Of a DNA stretch of 47,361 bases, positions 18,930 through 27,438 are shown in pieces. The position numbers and the translations under genes are program-made. The notes beneath the pieces were generated by a model. It was not told the origin of the DNA and ran no database searches. It saw only the letters and a program-made list of their open reading frames with translations. Source of the DNA: Moraxella lacunata (GTDB taxonomy: Bacteria > Pseudomonadota > Gammaproteobacteria > Pseudomonadales > Moraxellaceae); assembly GCF_002027545.1 (NCBI RefSeq), contig NZ_MXAN01000019.1, positions 1-47,361 of the forward strand. Reading direction: 5' to 3'. Every line of letters begins with the position of its first letter. Position 1 is the stretch's first letter.

Positions 18930-19153
18930 TTTTCCAATTCGTCCTTATCCAAAGGCTCATAAAAAGCAGGGTCAGCTTTATAACCAGATAATCTGCCTAA
19001 TTGTTGTTGGCGTTTGCTCATTTTTGCTGTGGGTTCATTGTTAATTGTTTCGTCCAAAAATACCACCATGACTTGACTGGGTTTGTCAAATGGCGGTAAT
19101 TCGTTTAATGAAATTTTACCGCCTTGATAAGTGCCACTAATTGTATAATGCAT
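18923..19153 (-). CDS. Antitoxin paired with the PIN toxin
   Basis: The 76-aa protein has an N-terminal beta-rich start (YTISGTYQGGKISL) and a C-terminal tail rich in charged residues that ends in LDKDELEKW. This fits an antitoxin with a DNA-binding head and toxin-binding tail. It overlaps the toxin start. The function is deduced from the pair organisation; I cannot name the antitoxin family firmly. Confidence 0.7.
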   Translation of the reverse strand: MHYTISGTYQGGKISLNELPPFDKPSQVMVVFLDETINNEPTAKMSKRQQQLGRLSGYKADPAFYEPLDKDELEKW

Positions 19154-19161
19154 AATTTTTC

Positions 19162-19914
19162 CTATAAATCTTTAACAACCGTCAATCCTGCAAAAGTTTG
19201 GGCGGTTGGCATGACTTCCAAGCGGTTGATGTTAATATGTTTGGGCTGATTGATGAGCCATAATACCATATTACTAATGTCTTCGGGGCGGATAAATTCT
19301 ACATTTTCATACACCTTGCCCGCCCTTTCATCATCACCATAAAAACGCACGTTACTAAACTCCGTACCACCGCACAGACCCGGCTCTATGTTGGTAACTC
19401 GCACTTTTTTGCCAATCAAATCGGCTCGCAAATTTAGACTAAACTGCGTAACAAATGCCTTGCTCGCCCCATAGACATTCGCCCCAAAATACGGATAATT
19501 GCCTGCCGTTGATGAAATATTGATGACATAACCGTCATTTTTGGCAACCATAAAAGGTAAAATCTCACGTGTGATATTGACAAGCCCAAGCGTGTTGGTA
19601 TTTATCATCGCCTGCCAATCATTCATATTTGCTTTATCCGCAGATTCTAAACCCAATGCCAATCCTGCATTATTGATAAGCACGTCAATATTTGCCAAAA
19701 TGTCATTAGGCAGTGTTTGTAGTGCTGTCTTTGTGGCAGACATATCACCAATATCAAAGCACAGTGGCATAAAATTATCGCCAAGCTCGCTTTTTAAGTC
19801 ATCAAGTTTATTTTTACGGCGACCTGTGCCAATGACGGTAAAGCCATTTTTGATACAATCAATGGCAATTTGCCTGCCAAAACCTGATGTTACACCTGTG
19901 ATTAAAATGTTCAT
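19162..19914 (-). CDS. Short-chain dehydrogenase (YdfG-like)
   Basis: The 250-aa Rossmann enzyme has the cofactor motif GVTSGFGRQIA near the start, the NNAG motif, catalytic Ser in INISSTAG and Y-x-x-x-K in YGASK. The GTGRRKNKL segment favours NADP(H). The IEPGLCGGTEFSNVRF region matches the YdfG group, which oxidises 3-hydroxy acids and serine derivatives or reduces malonic semialdehyde. It overlaps the decayed upstream gene by 4 nt (ATGA) and lies 8 nt before the toxin-antitoxin pair. Confidence 0.88.
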   Translation of the reverse strand: MNILITGVTSGFGRQIAIDCIKNGFTVIGTGRRKNKLDDLKSELGDNFMPLCFDIGDMSATKTALQTLPNDILANIDVLINNAGLALGLESADKANMNDWQAMINTNTLGLVNITREILPFMVAKNDGYVINISSTAGNYPYFGANVYGASKAFVTQFSLNLRADLIGKKVRVTNIEPGLCGGTEFSNVRFYGDDERAGKVYENVEFIRPEDISNMVLWLINQPKHININRLEVMPTAQTFAGLTVVKDL

Positions 19915-20367
19915 GATGTTCTCCTAAGAAATAAATTTATAAAAACCGCCAAAACGGAGTTTTTAATTTCTCCTTGATTATTTTTTACAATTCTCCTTTT
20001 AAATAAAGTAGCCAACAATCCAATAGGTAAAAATGCAAAAATAATATATTCAATAATATGGCTTTTACACCGATACAAGCACCTATTAGTGCAGAAATAA
20101 TACCTATGGGCACAATTTTCCAAATAATAGATTTGGCTTGTTTGAATTTTTCTGGTTCAGATTGGTGTGTTAGACTTTTAGAATGGATGTTTTTAGAATG
20201 GATATTATGATAATCAAATCCAAATAATGGCGTTATCTATTTTTAGGTCATCTAAGATATAGCCAACATCTCGAAGAGTATGTATTTTTTTCAAACTCTT
20301 CATTTTATTTATCATCATAATGATAGAACCGATGATAGAACCGTGCAACAATCTCATTGTTTGTCAT
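19911..20367 (-). pseudogene. Decayed small membrane-protein gene
   Basis: A clear start with GGGAG upstream (MTNNEIVARFYH, ATG at 20367) runs into a stop after 20 codons. Coding-like sequence continues in other frames: MKSLKKIHTLRDVGYILDD, then a segment with hydrophobic IVPIGIISALIGACIGV, then IIEYIIFAFLPIGLLA to the stop at 19911. Frame breaks coincide with short tandem duplications: a 12-bp repeat at 20321-20344, a 4-bp TAAA duplication soon after it, and a 15-bp imperfect repeat further on. Joined together it would be about 130 aa with two membrane helices. I do not recognise the family. Confidence 0.55.
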
Positions 20368-20450
20368 TTTAAAACTCCCTATTAAAAATGATGGTTTGGA
20401 TGTTACATGATTTAAATTTTTGTGTCAAGATGGATGGCATGATATTTTTA

Positions 20451-21131
20451 TTATCTATGAACGTTATTAATATTATTCATAAAAGCCCACATTCTTCGCC
20501 CACACTTCACCCCCTTTTCTTTTTCAATCCCCCCACTGACATCAACGCCTTTTATTTTTGCCATAAGCGACTGATTGCTCAAAATATCTCCGACATTATC
20601 AGGAGTTAATCCCCCTGCCAAATAAATCGGCAAAGGTGAATGATTGGGGATTTTATTCCAATCAAATAAATGCCCTGTTCCGCCATAAGTACTATCAGAA
20701 AAAGTATCCAAAATCACCCCACTTGCCCCCCATGATTTAAATTCATTGATTTGATTTAAGATGCTGGCAGCGGTATCATTATGTTTCACCCGAATGGCTT
20801 TTATCCAACGTTTATTTACCGCACTGGCAAGTTTTTGGCATCTGGCAGGTGTTTCGTCGCCATGAAATTGAATGATGTCCAAAGAAACTTGTTTTGTTAG
20901 GTTGGTAAGTTCATCTTGCTCCATATTTACCACCAAAGCTACAATCGTGGTAAAGGCTGGCACGGTTAGGCTCAGCATCTTAGCAGTGTCAACATCCACA
21001 AACCTTGGGCTTGGCGGATAAAATACCAGTCCCACAGCATCCACACCAAGAGCGGTGGCAGTGTGCAAATCATCTGCACAAGTAAATCCGCAGAACTTGA
21101 CGGCTAATTGGTTAAAAGATTTTTGGGTCAT
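20451..21131 (-). CDS. trpF: Phosphoribosylanthranilate isomerase
   Basis: The 226-aa TIM-barrel enzyme carries out the Amadori rearrangement of phosphoribosylanthranilate. The catalytic Cys is in VKFCGFTCADD and the catalytic Asp is in GVILDTFSDS. The phosphate-binding glycines appear in PIYLAGGLTPDNV and GVDVSGGIE. It is the first gene of the minus-strand trpF-trpB-trpA run and now stands about 1.9 kb ahead of trpB because of the modules inserted between them. Confidence 0.96.
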   Translation of the reverse strand: MTQKSFNQLAVKFCGFTCADDLHTATALGVDAVGLVFYPPSPRFVDVDTAKMLSLTVPAFTTIVALVVNMEQDELTNLTKQVSLDIIQFHGDETPARCQKLASAVNKRWIKAIRVKHNDTAASILNQINEFKSWGASGVILDTFSDSTYGGTGHLFDWNKIPNHSPLPIYLAGGLTPDNVGDILSNQSLMAKIKGVDVSGGIEKEKGVKCGRRMWAFMNNINNVHR

Positions 21132-21492
21132 GTTATCAAGGATTACAAGGATTATTGAGTAGGTGGCATTGTCGCATTTATTGTCGCATTTTAAGGTATC
21201 ATTAATCGGCAGACATGTCCATATCTTACCAAAAAAAATTTGTTATTTTCATAAAAAATATTAAAAATCACGAATGATATCATTGAGTTATTTTTATTTA
21301 TTAAAAATATTGATAAAATATTAACTTTAAATGATAATTACCCATAAATGCAGGGATAAAATGCCTTGAATTTTTCATGAAATCTGTTATTATTGTTATC
21401 ACTTATGAGTTAATTATTTTTTTTGATAAAAACTGATAAGTGCCAACCCTTTCATTCCTTTCGTTTCATCAGTTTTACCATAGGAGCATGCC
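21132..21492. other. Divergent intergenic region between trpF and gdhA
   Basis: This 361-nt AT-rich region must hold the promoters for both directions. A moderate gdhA promoter is TTGAAT (21366-21371), 16 nt, TATTAT (21388-21393). A 9-bp inverted repeat (AAAACTGAT 21429-21437 / ATCAGTTTT 21468-21476) encloses a pyrimidine-rich loop just before the GGAG ribosome site, so it could fold in the gdhA leader. No RNA gene is evident. Confidence 0.45.
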
Positions 21493-22834
21493 ATGACCAT
21501 CAAATCCGCCATTACCAAAGTTGAGCAAAACTATGCCCATCAGCCAGAATTTATCCAAGCTGTCAAAGAAGTTGCCATGACCATTGAACAGGCCTATGCT
21601 GACCATCCTAAATTTGAAGAATACAAAGTATTTGAACGTCTGTGCGAGCCTGACCGCATCATCAGCTTTCGTGTGAACTGGGAAAATGACAAGGGCGAGA
21701 TTCAGGTGAATCGTGGCTGGCGTGTCCAGTTTAGCAATGCCATTGGTCCATACAAAGGTGGCATCCGCTTTCACCCAACCGTTACCGAGGGCACGCTAAA
21801 ATTTTTAGGATTTGAACAGATTTTTAAAAATGCCTTAACAGGTCTGCCGATGGGCGGTGCTAAGGGCGGTTCAGATTTTAACCCTAAGGGCAAAAGCGAG
21901 GCTGAGATCCGCCGTTTTTGCTATGCTTTTATGCGTGAACTTTACAAAAATATCGGTAAAGACATGGACGTACCTGCTGGCGACATTGGCGTGGGCGGTC
22001 GTGAGGTGAATTACATGTTCGCCATGTATAAAAACTTAACTCGCAAATTTGAGGGCGTGCTAACTGGCAAAGGTGTAGGACATGGCGGTTCACTCATTCG
22101 CACCGAGGCGACAGGCTACGGTTTGGTGTATTTTCTTGATAACATGCTAAAAGCCAATAACGACAGCCTAGAAGGCAAAACCGTGCTGGTATCAGGTGCA
22201 GGTAACGTGGCACAACACGCTGCTGAAAAGTGCTTACATTTGGGTGCTAAGGTCATCACTTTGTCTGATTCAAAAGGCACACTTGTGGACAAAGACGGCT
22301 TCACGGCAGAAAAAATTGACTGGATCAAAAAAACACAAAGCCGATGGCAAAGCGTTAGAAGATTATGTTGATGAGTTTGGTGGTCAATGGCTGTCAGAAC
22401 AGCGTCCTTGGCAGTTTGATGCAGACATTGCCCTACCATGTGCCACTCAAAACGAGGTCAGTGAAGATGATGCAAAAGCTTTGGTTGAACATGGTGTAAA
22501 ATATGTTGCCGAAGGAGCGAACATGCCACTGACTGCCGAAGCCATTGACGTGGTGCGTGAACATGGCATTGCCTACGCCCCTGGTAAAGCTGCCAATGCT
22601 GGTGGGGTTGCGGTATCAGGTCTTGAGATGAGCCAAAACTCGGTGCGTAAATACAAATCTTTTGAGGATTTGGACTTAGAATTACAAAAAATCATGAAAA
22701 ACATTCATGAAAATGCCAAAACCGCTGGCGAAAAATACGGCACAACCGAAGGTGCTATTGACTATATGACAGGAGCAAATGTAGCAGGATTCATGCAGGT
22801 TGCCAATGCTCTTGTGGCGTATGGTTATCTGTAA
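21493..22834 (+). pseudogene. gdhA: NADP-type glutamate dehydrogenase, one-base frameshift
   Basis: The gene encodes a hexameric GdhA-type enzyme converting 2-oxoglutarate and ammonia to glutamate. The first part (from 21493) has the catalytic-lysine motif GLPMGGAKGGSDF, PAGDIGVGGRE and the nucleotide fold VSGAGNVAQ. The second part, open to 22834, has DIALPCATQNEV, EGANMPLT and APGKAANAGGVAVSGLEM. The frames meet in an A7 run at 22327-22333; six A residues would restore WIKKHKADGK and a 446-aa protein, one short of the length of E. coli GdhA. As written the product stops after 292 aa. This is a real mutation, slippage tract or sequencing error. GGAG precedes the start. Confidence 0.93.
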
Positions 22835-22848
22835 TTGTTGATTTATAA

Positions 22849-22874
22849 AAAATCCGTCCAAATGGGCGGATTTT
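22849..22874 (+). terminator. Terminator after gdhA
   Basis: AAAATCCGTCC pairs with GGGCGGATTTT (one G-U pair) around a 4-nt loop, with T residues at the end, 15 nt past the gdhA stop. Confidence 0.85.
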
Positions 22875-22907
22875 CATTGTCTTTTTATCAGTGTAAGGAA
22901 CGGAGTA

Positions 22908-22959
22908 AACAAAAGCACACCCAAGCCTGACTTGCCTTGGGTGTGCTTGACTTTTGTTT
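22908..22959 (+). terminator. Strong hairpin ahead of the cyclodeaminase gene
   Basis: A perfect 13-bp stem (AAGCACACCCAAG 22913-22925 with its complement 22936-22948) has a 10-nt loop. Outer pairing of AAACAAAA with the following CTTTTGTTT lies across a 2-nt bulge. It may be a second terminator or an attenuator of the next gene, whose ribosome site lies about 40 nt on. Confidence 0.6.
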
Positions 22960-22999
22960 GATTTTGGCATATAACTTAGATTTTTTAGTAGGAGTAGCC

Positions 23000-23938
23000 A
23001 TGAAACATTATTCTACCCAAGAGACGATAGATGCTCTGCCAGCCGACAAGCTCATTGACACCATTCAAGAATTTTTTGTGGAAGGGTGCGATGTGCCACT
23101 ACGCCACAATCACGCCATACAGGACACCGCTGGCGATGAGCTTGGGCGGTTTTTGATTATGCCAGCATGGCAAGCGGGCAAGCGACTGGGGCTAAAAACT
23201 GTCTCTATTTTTCCAAATAACAACAAGCAAGGTCTGGCAGGACTGCATTCGGTCTATACCTTGTATGATGCCAATACAGGTGTGCCGATTGCAATTTTTG
23301 ATGGCAATGTCATCACATCAAGACGCACGGCGGCGGCATCTGCCCTAGCAGGGCGGTATCTTAGCCGTGCCGATAGCCGTCATTTGCTTGTGGTGGGGGC
23401 AGGTCAAGTGGGCAGTCTGGTGCCTGAGATGTATCGGGCGGTCAGACCTATCGAGACGGTCAGTGTCTATAATCCAAGTCCTGCCAACGCCCAAAAATTG
23501 GTGGATAAACTTACCCAAGATGGCTTTGATGCCAAAGTCGTAACCGACCTAAAAAGTGCAGTGGGGCAGGCGGACATCATCAGCTGTGCTACTTTATCGA
23601 CTGAGCCACTTATTTTGCGTGAATGGCTAAAACAAGGTCAGCACTTGGATTTGATTGGTAGCTTTACCCCACAAATGCGTGAAACGGACGGGGCGTGTTT
23701 TGGCGATACCAGCGTCTTTATGGACGCCGAAGAAGCACTCATGAAAGCAGGCGATATGCTGTCTGCCATTGATGAAGGGTGTTTTGATAAAGACAAAGTC
23801 TTGGCAACCTTGTACGACCTATGTCAAGGCAAGCACCAAGGGCGGGCTTGTGATGACGAGATTACCGTCTTTAAATCGGTTGGCACAGGGCTTGAAGATT
23901 TGGCGGCGGCAAATTTGGCGTACGACAGTTTGAATTGA
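23000..23938 (+). CDS. Ornithine cyclodeaminase / mu-crystallin family protein
   Basis: The 312-aa protein has the family's N-terminal substrate region (GRFLIMPAW, KTVSIFPNN), the GNVITSRRTAAASALA helix, and an NAD(P) fold starting LLVVGAGQVG at about residue 129. The C-terminal TVFKSVGTGLEDLAAA signature is also present. Family members deaminate ornithine to proline, reduce cyclic imines or make alanine-type products, so the substrate cannot be set from sequence. AGGAG just upstream fixes the start at 23000; the longer frame from 22937 begins inside the leader hairpin. It stands alone between two hairpins (22908-22959 and 24107-24132). Confidence 0.88.
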   Translation: MKHYSTQETIDALPADKLIDTIQEFFVEGCDVPLRHNHAIQDTAGDELGRFLIMPAWQAGKRLGLKTVSIFPNNNKQGLAGLHSVYTLYDANTGVPIAIFDGNVITSRRTAAASALAGRYLSRADSRHLLVVGAGQVGSLVPEMYRAVRPIETVSVYNPSPANAQKLVDKLTQDGFDAKVVTDLKSAVGQADIISCATLSTEPLILREWLKQGQHLDLIGSFTPQMRETDGACFGDTSVFMDAEEALMKAGDMLSAIDEGCFDKDKVLATLYDLCQGKHQGRACDDEITVFKSVGTGLEDLAAANLAYDSLN

Positions 23939-24269
23939 TTGTCAGTTGAAGTCGTTGATTTTGAAGTGATTGATATGATTTAAGACTGGCGTTTTGGGTA
24001 TGCTTACCCCAATTCTATTGGCGACAAATTGGTCGCCAAACCTTGTCTTAATCCCCGTCTTAATGAGCGGTGCAACCGCAGTATTGCCAAGTGGCGGATT
24101 GAAATTAAGCCTTGCATAAGCAAGGCTTTTTCTTTGGGCGTGTGGGAGACTAACTGTAAAATTATACTAATTTGTTATATTTTAGTTAATAAATGTTTCG
24201 TTAATTTATAATTTTGATTTTTTTGTTTTGGGGTTATAATGTAACAGCTTTATTTTATGGAGTTGTATT
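23939..24269. other. Intergenic region between cyclodeaminase and TSUP genes
   Basis: The 331-nt gap holds an 8-bp inverted repeat (TTGGCGAC...GTCGCCAA, about 24018-24039), the terminator at 24107-24132 and a weak promoter with TATAAT at 24235-24240. The short open frame here (24029-24211) looks non-coding. Confidence 0.5.
24107..24132 (+). terminator. Terminator after the cyclodeaminase gene
   Basis: A perfect 9-bp stem (AAGCCTTGC 24107-24115 / GCAAGGCTT 24120-24128) has a 4-nt loop followed by a T run. Confidence 0.85.
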
Positions 24270-25114
24270 ATGCCAGTTAAGACCATTTTGCTCATCTTGG
24301 TGGTGGCGGTTAATTTGTATTTTGCCTTTTTGCTCATCAAGGATTTAATGAAGTACAAAAGCCAAGTCATGTCCGAGCCTGCCAGTACCAAGGCTTTGCC
24401 GTTTAGTAGCCCCATCATCTTTTTCTTATCCACCATGGGCATCTCTGATTTTGCCATCAGTAGTAGCCTATATCCCAAGCTCAACTGGGTCAGCGTCAAA
24501 AAGCTCCCTGGCACGCTAAACACCCAATGCACCATTCCTGTGGCGGTCATGGCACTGGCGTACATTACCAGCATTGAAGTGGGTGTTATGACCTTGGTTG
24601 TCTGTATTGTCAGTCAGATAATTGGCTCTTATTTTGGGGCGAAGTTTGCCATTGGCTTGCCTGCTGAGAAACTAAGACTGTCTATTGGCATTGGTATGTT
24701 GGTGGCGTTCTTTATTATCCTAGGCGGTAAATTTGGACTTCTGCCAAGTGGCGGTACAGCAACCGAACTGACGGGCATCAAGCTTGTCATTGCATCTGTG
24801 ACGTTGTTTATTTTTGGGGCATTAAAGGCTCGTACGCACTCACCATGATTACGGTGTATCTGCTTGGGCTAAATCCTGCGGTTGCCTTTCCCATCATGAT
24901 GGGGGCGGCGACTTTTTCGGTGCCGATTGGCAGTGCTCAATTTGTCAAATCAGGCGAATACAGTCGCAAAATCACGCTATTTACATCAACCTTTGGCGTG
25001 ATTGGCGTGTTGTGTGCGGTGTTTGTCATCACAAGTCTTAATACGGCATTGCTACAATGGTTTGTGGCATTTATCCTGCTTTATAGTGCTTATGGCATGT
25101 TAAAGAAGAATTGA
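24270..25114 (+). pseudogene. TSUP (TauE/SafE) family membrane permease, frame-disrupted
   Basis: Two abutting frames together make one TSUP permease, a family that exports sulfite or sulfonates and related anions. The first (24270-24848) has the N-terminal helices with the KSLP/GTLNTQCT region. The second (24845-25114) starts MITVYLLGLNPAVAFPIMMG and carries the last helices. In complete relatives as I recall them, the join region reads FGAL, then a Gly-rich TIGIG-like piece, then YAPTM. Here FGAL is followed directly by out-of-frame KARTHSP, while the other frame reads GSYALTM just before MITVY. A small deletion of 3n+1 bases near 24828-24832 would explain this. GGAG precedes the start. Confidence 0.75.
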
Positions 25115-25376
25115 TTGCCAAATATCAAAAACCCTTTATATTTATAAAACTTCACTCTCAACTTAAAATTGTAACTTATTGATTTTTAGTAAATTATTTT
25201 TTAAGATTGTAAGGGCGAATTGCAATTCGCCTTTGATAAATCAATCACTTGTGCAAAGTTGCGAATGGGGTTTTATAAAGGGTTTTTTAAATACAAAGCG
25301 TGAATTTTCGTGGCATAAATGTTTGGTAAATACCAGTTGTTTTTGATATGATATGAATTTTGACAAGAGATATGCC

Positions 25377-26765
25377 ATGAGCCTTTCGCAATTTTTAGCC
25401 GATTTACACTTTGACGACAGCCAAATCAAAACCGACCCCGATAGCCTAGACAACTGGGGCAAGGACTGGACAAAGCATTTTGCTCCTGCCCCATCTGCCA
25501 TCATTTTTCCCAAGACGACCGAACAGGTTGCCCACATCGTCCGCCTTGCCAACACCCATAGCATCTGCCTTGTGCCTAGTGGTGGACGCACAGGTTTATC
25601 AGCAGGGGCGGTGGCAAGTGCAGGCGAGGTGGTGGTAAGTTTTGACAAAATGAATGCCATTGGCACGTTTTATGAAGCTGACCAAATGGTGGAGGTGGAG
25701 GTTGGTGTTATTACCAAAGCCTTACAAGAATTTGCCAACGCCAAAAACCTATACTATGCCGTGGACTTTGCCTCATCTGGGTCAAGCCAAATCGGTGGGA
25801 ATATTAGCACCAATGCAGGTGGCATTAAGGTAATCCGCTATGGCATGACTCGTAACCAAATCCTAGGCTTGACAGTGGTAACGGGCAAGGGCGACATTTT
25901 GGAGCTCAATGGCGGTATGCTAAAAAATGCCACAGGCTATGATTTTCGTCATTTGTTCATCGGAGCGGAGGGCACGCTTGGGTTCATCACTAAGGCACTC
26001 ATCAAACTTGAAAAACAGCCTGTAAACTTGACCGCCATGGTTTTGGGTGTGCCTGATTTTGGCTCGGTAGTCAAACTGCTTGATAAGTTTGGTAAAGCAT
26101 TAAACTTAACTGCTTTTGAATTTTTTGACAGCGTAGCACTCGATAAGGTATTGACCGCAGGACACGCCAAAGAACCTTTTGACACCTGTACGCCTTTTTA
26201 TGTTTTGCTGGAATTTGAAGCGGTATCTGATGACGTGCTAGACACCGCCATGAATGTGTTTGAAAGTTGTGCCGAAGATGGCTTGATAGAAGATGGTGTG
26301 ATGAGTCAAAGTGTGGGGCAACTGCACGAGCTTTGGAAGTTGCGTGAGAGCATTTCTGAGACGATTTCGGTATTTACGCCTTACAAAAATGACGTGTCGG
26401 TACTGATTGTGCATTTGGGTGATTTCATTGATGACATTGAACAAATTGTCAAAGACAATTACCCTGATTTTGAGATTTGTTGGTTTGGACATATTGGCGA
26501 TGGTAATTTACACCTAAATATCCTAAAACCTGATACGCTTAGCAAAGACGACTTTTTTGCCAAATGCCAAATGGTAAATAAATACGTTTTTGATACGGTC
26601 AAAAAATACAAAGGCTCAATATCTGCCGAACATGGCGTAGGCATGACCAAAAAACCCTATTTAGATTACACCCGCTCGCCCATTGAGATTGAATACATGA
26701 AAGCGGTAAAAGCGGTATTTGACCCCAATGGGATTATGAACCGTGGTAAGGTATTTGATATTTAG
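25377..26765 (+). CDS. FAD-linked D-2-hydroxyacid dehydrogenase (GlcD / D2HGDH-like)
   Basis: The 462-aa flavoprotein has a PCMH-type FAD domain (PKTTEQVAHIVRLAN, VPSGGRTGLSAGAV, GSSQIGGNISTNAGG, YDFRHLFIGAEGTLG). The C-terminal domain carries the metal and substrate residues (WFGHIGDGNLHLN and SAEHGVGMTKKPYL) and ends FDPNGIMNRGKVF. This group oxidises D-2-hydroxyglutarate, D-lactate or glycolate, passing electrons to a quinone or flavoprotein. I favour D-2-hydroxyglutarate dehydrogenase, with D-lactate possible. An AAGAG site fits the start at 25377; an ATG eight codons earlier has no ribosome site. Confidence 0.88.
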   Translation: MSLSQFLADLHFDDSQIKTDPDSLDNWGKDWTKHFAPAPSAIIFPKTTEQVAHIVRLANTHSICLVPSGGRTGLSAGAVASAGEVVVSFDKMNAIGTFYEADQMVEVEVGVITKALQEFANAKNLYYAVDFASSGSSQIGGNISTNAGGIKVIRYGMTRNQILGLTVVTGKGDILELNGGMLKNATGYDFRHLFIGAEGTLGFITKALIKLEKQPVNLTAMVLGVPDFGSVVKLLDKFGKALNLTAFEFFDSVALDKVLTAGHAKEPFDTCTPFYVLLEFEAVSDDVLDTAMNVFESCAEDGLIEDGVMSQSVGQLHELWKLRESISETISVFTPYKNDVSVLIVHLGDFIDDIEQIVKDNYPDFEICWFGHIGDGNLHLNILKPDTLSKDDFFAKCQMVNKYVFDTVKKYKGSISAEHGVGMTKKPYLDYTRSPIEIEYMKAVKAVFDPNGIMNRGKVFDI

Positions 26766-26824
26766 AACTTTTTAAATTTAAAAACCTATTTTAGAATTAT
26801 CAAGATAAGTTTTATTTATAAATT

Positions 26825-27322
26825 ATGAAAAAACTTCGCAAAACTTTATTTTCCGCCTTGACTTATGTTGTGATGTTTATCATCATCTACACGGCGGTCA
26901 ATCTGTGGCGGTCGCCTGTCATGCCAGACGGCCCCAAACTTATCTATCAAAACAGCTCAAAACAAGTGGTGGATGTCGTGGCACAAAGCCATGATACCCC
27001 TGTACTCATCTACTTTTGGGGGTCATGGTGTGGGGTGTGTCGCACAACCGGCCCCAACGTCCAAACCCTGCACGCCAATGGTCATGACGTGCTAAGTGTG
27101 GCGGTATCATCAGGTAATGATGATGAACTGCTTGCGTATATGAACAAACATGGCTATGATTTTTATACCCTAAATGACCAACAAGGAGTGATATTTCATG
27201 AATGGGGCGGACAAGTAACGCCATCTTTTGTGATATTAGATGATGGTAAAGTTGCCCAAAGTTTTACAGGCATCGCACCGCTTTGGTTGTTAAGATTGCG
27301 GCTGTGGTGGGCAGGATTATAA
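26825..27322 (+). CDS. Membrane-anchored thioredoxin-like protein (ScsD/TlpA type)
   Basis: The 165-aa protein has one N-terminal membrane helix (about residues 9-28) and a periplasmic thioredoxin fold with active site WCGVC in FWGSWCGVCR. The cis-proline is in GGQVTPSFVILDDG. Such proteins reduce or oxidise periplasmic disulfides, as in copper resistance (ScsD) or cytochrome c maturation. No partner such as ScsB or CcmF lies alongside, so the specific role is open. It follows the flavoprotein gene by 59 nt and converges on the permease gene. Confidence 0.85.
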   Translation: MKKLRKTLFSALTYVVMFIIIYTAVNLWRSPVMPDGPKLIYQNSSKQVVDVVAQSHDTPVLIYFWGSWCGVCRTTGPNVQTLHANGHDVLSVAVSSGNDDELLAYMNKHGYDFYTLNDQQGVIFHEWGGQVTPSFVILDDGKVAQSFTGIAPLWLLRLRLWWAGL

Positions 27323-27438
27323 GGTGTATTAGCTTTCTTAGCTTTGATGACATTTTATAAATCTTGATAAAAAATTGAGGATTTAGCCATTTTCATGGCA
27401 AATCCCAAAAACTCGCCATTACGCCCCGTCCATATTGA

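Noticed and set aside
24029..24211. 60-aa frame between the cyclodeaminase and TSUP genes
   Set aside because: It runs through a terminator hairpin and an AT-rich promoter and has no ribosome site.
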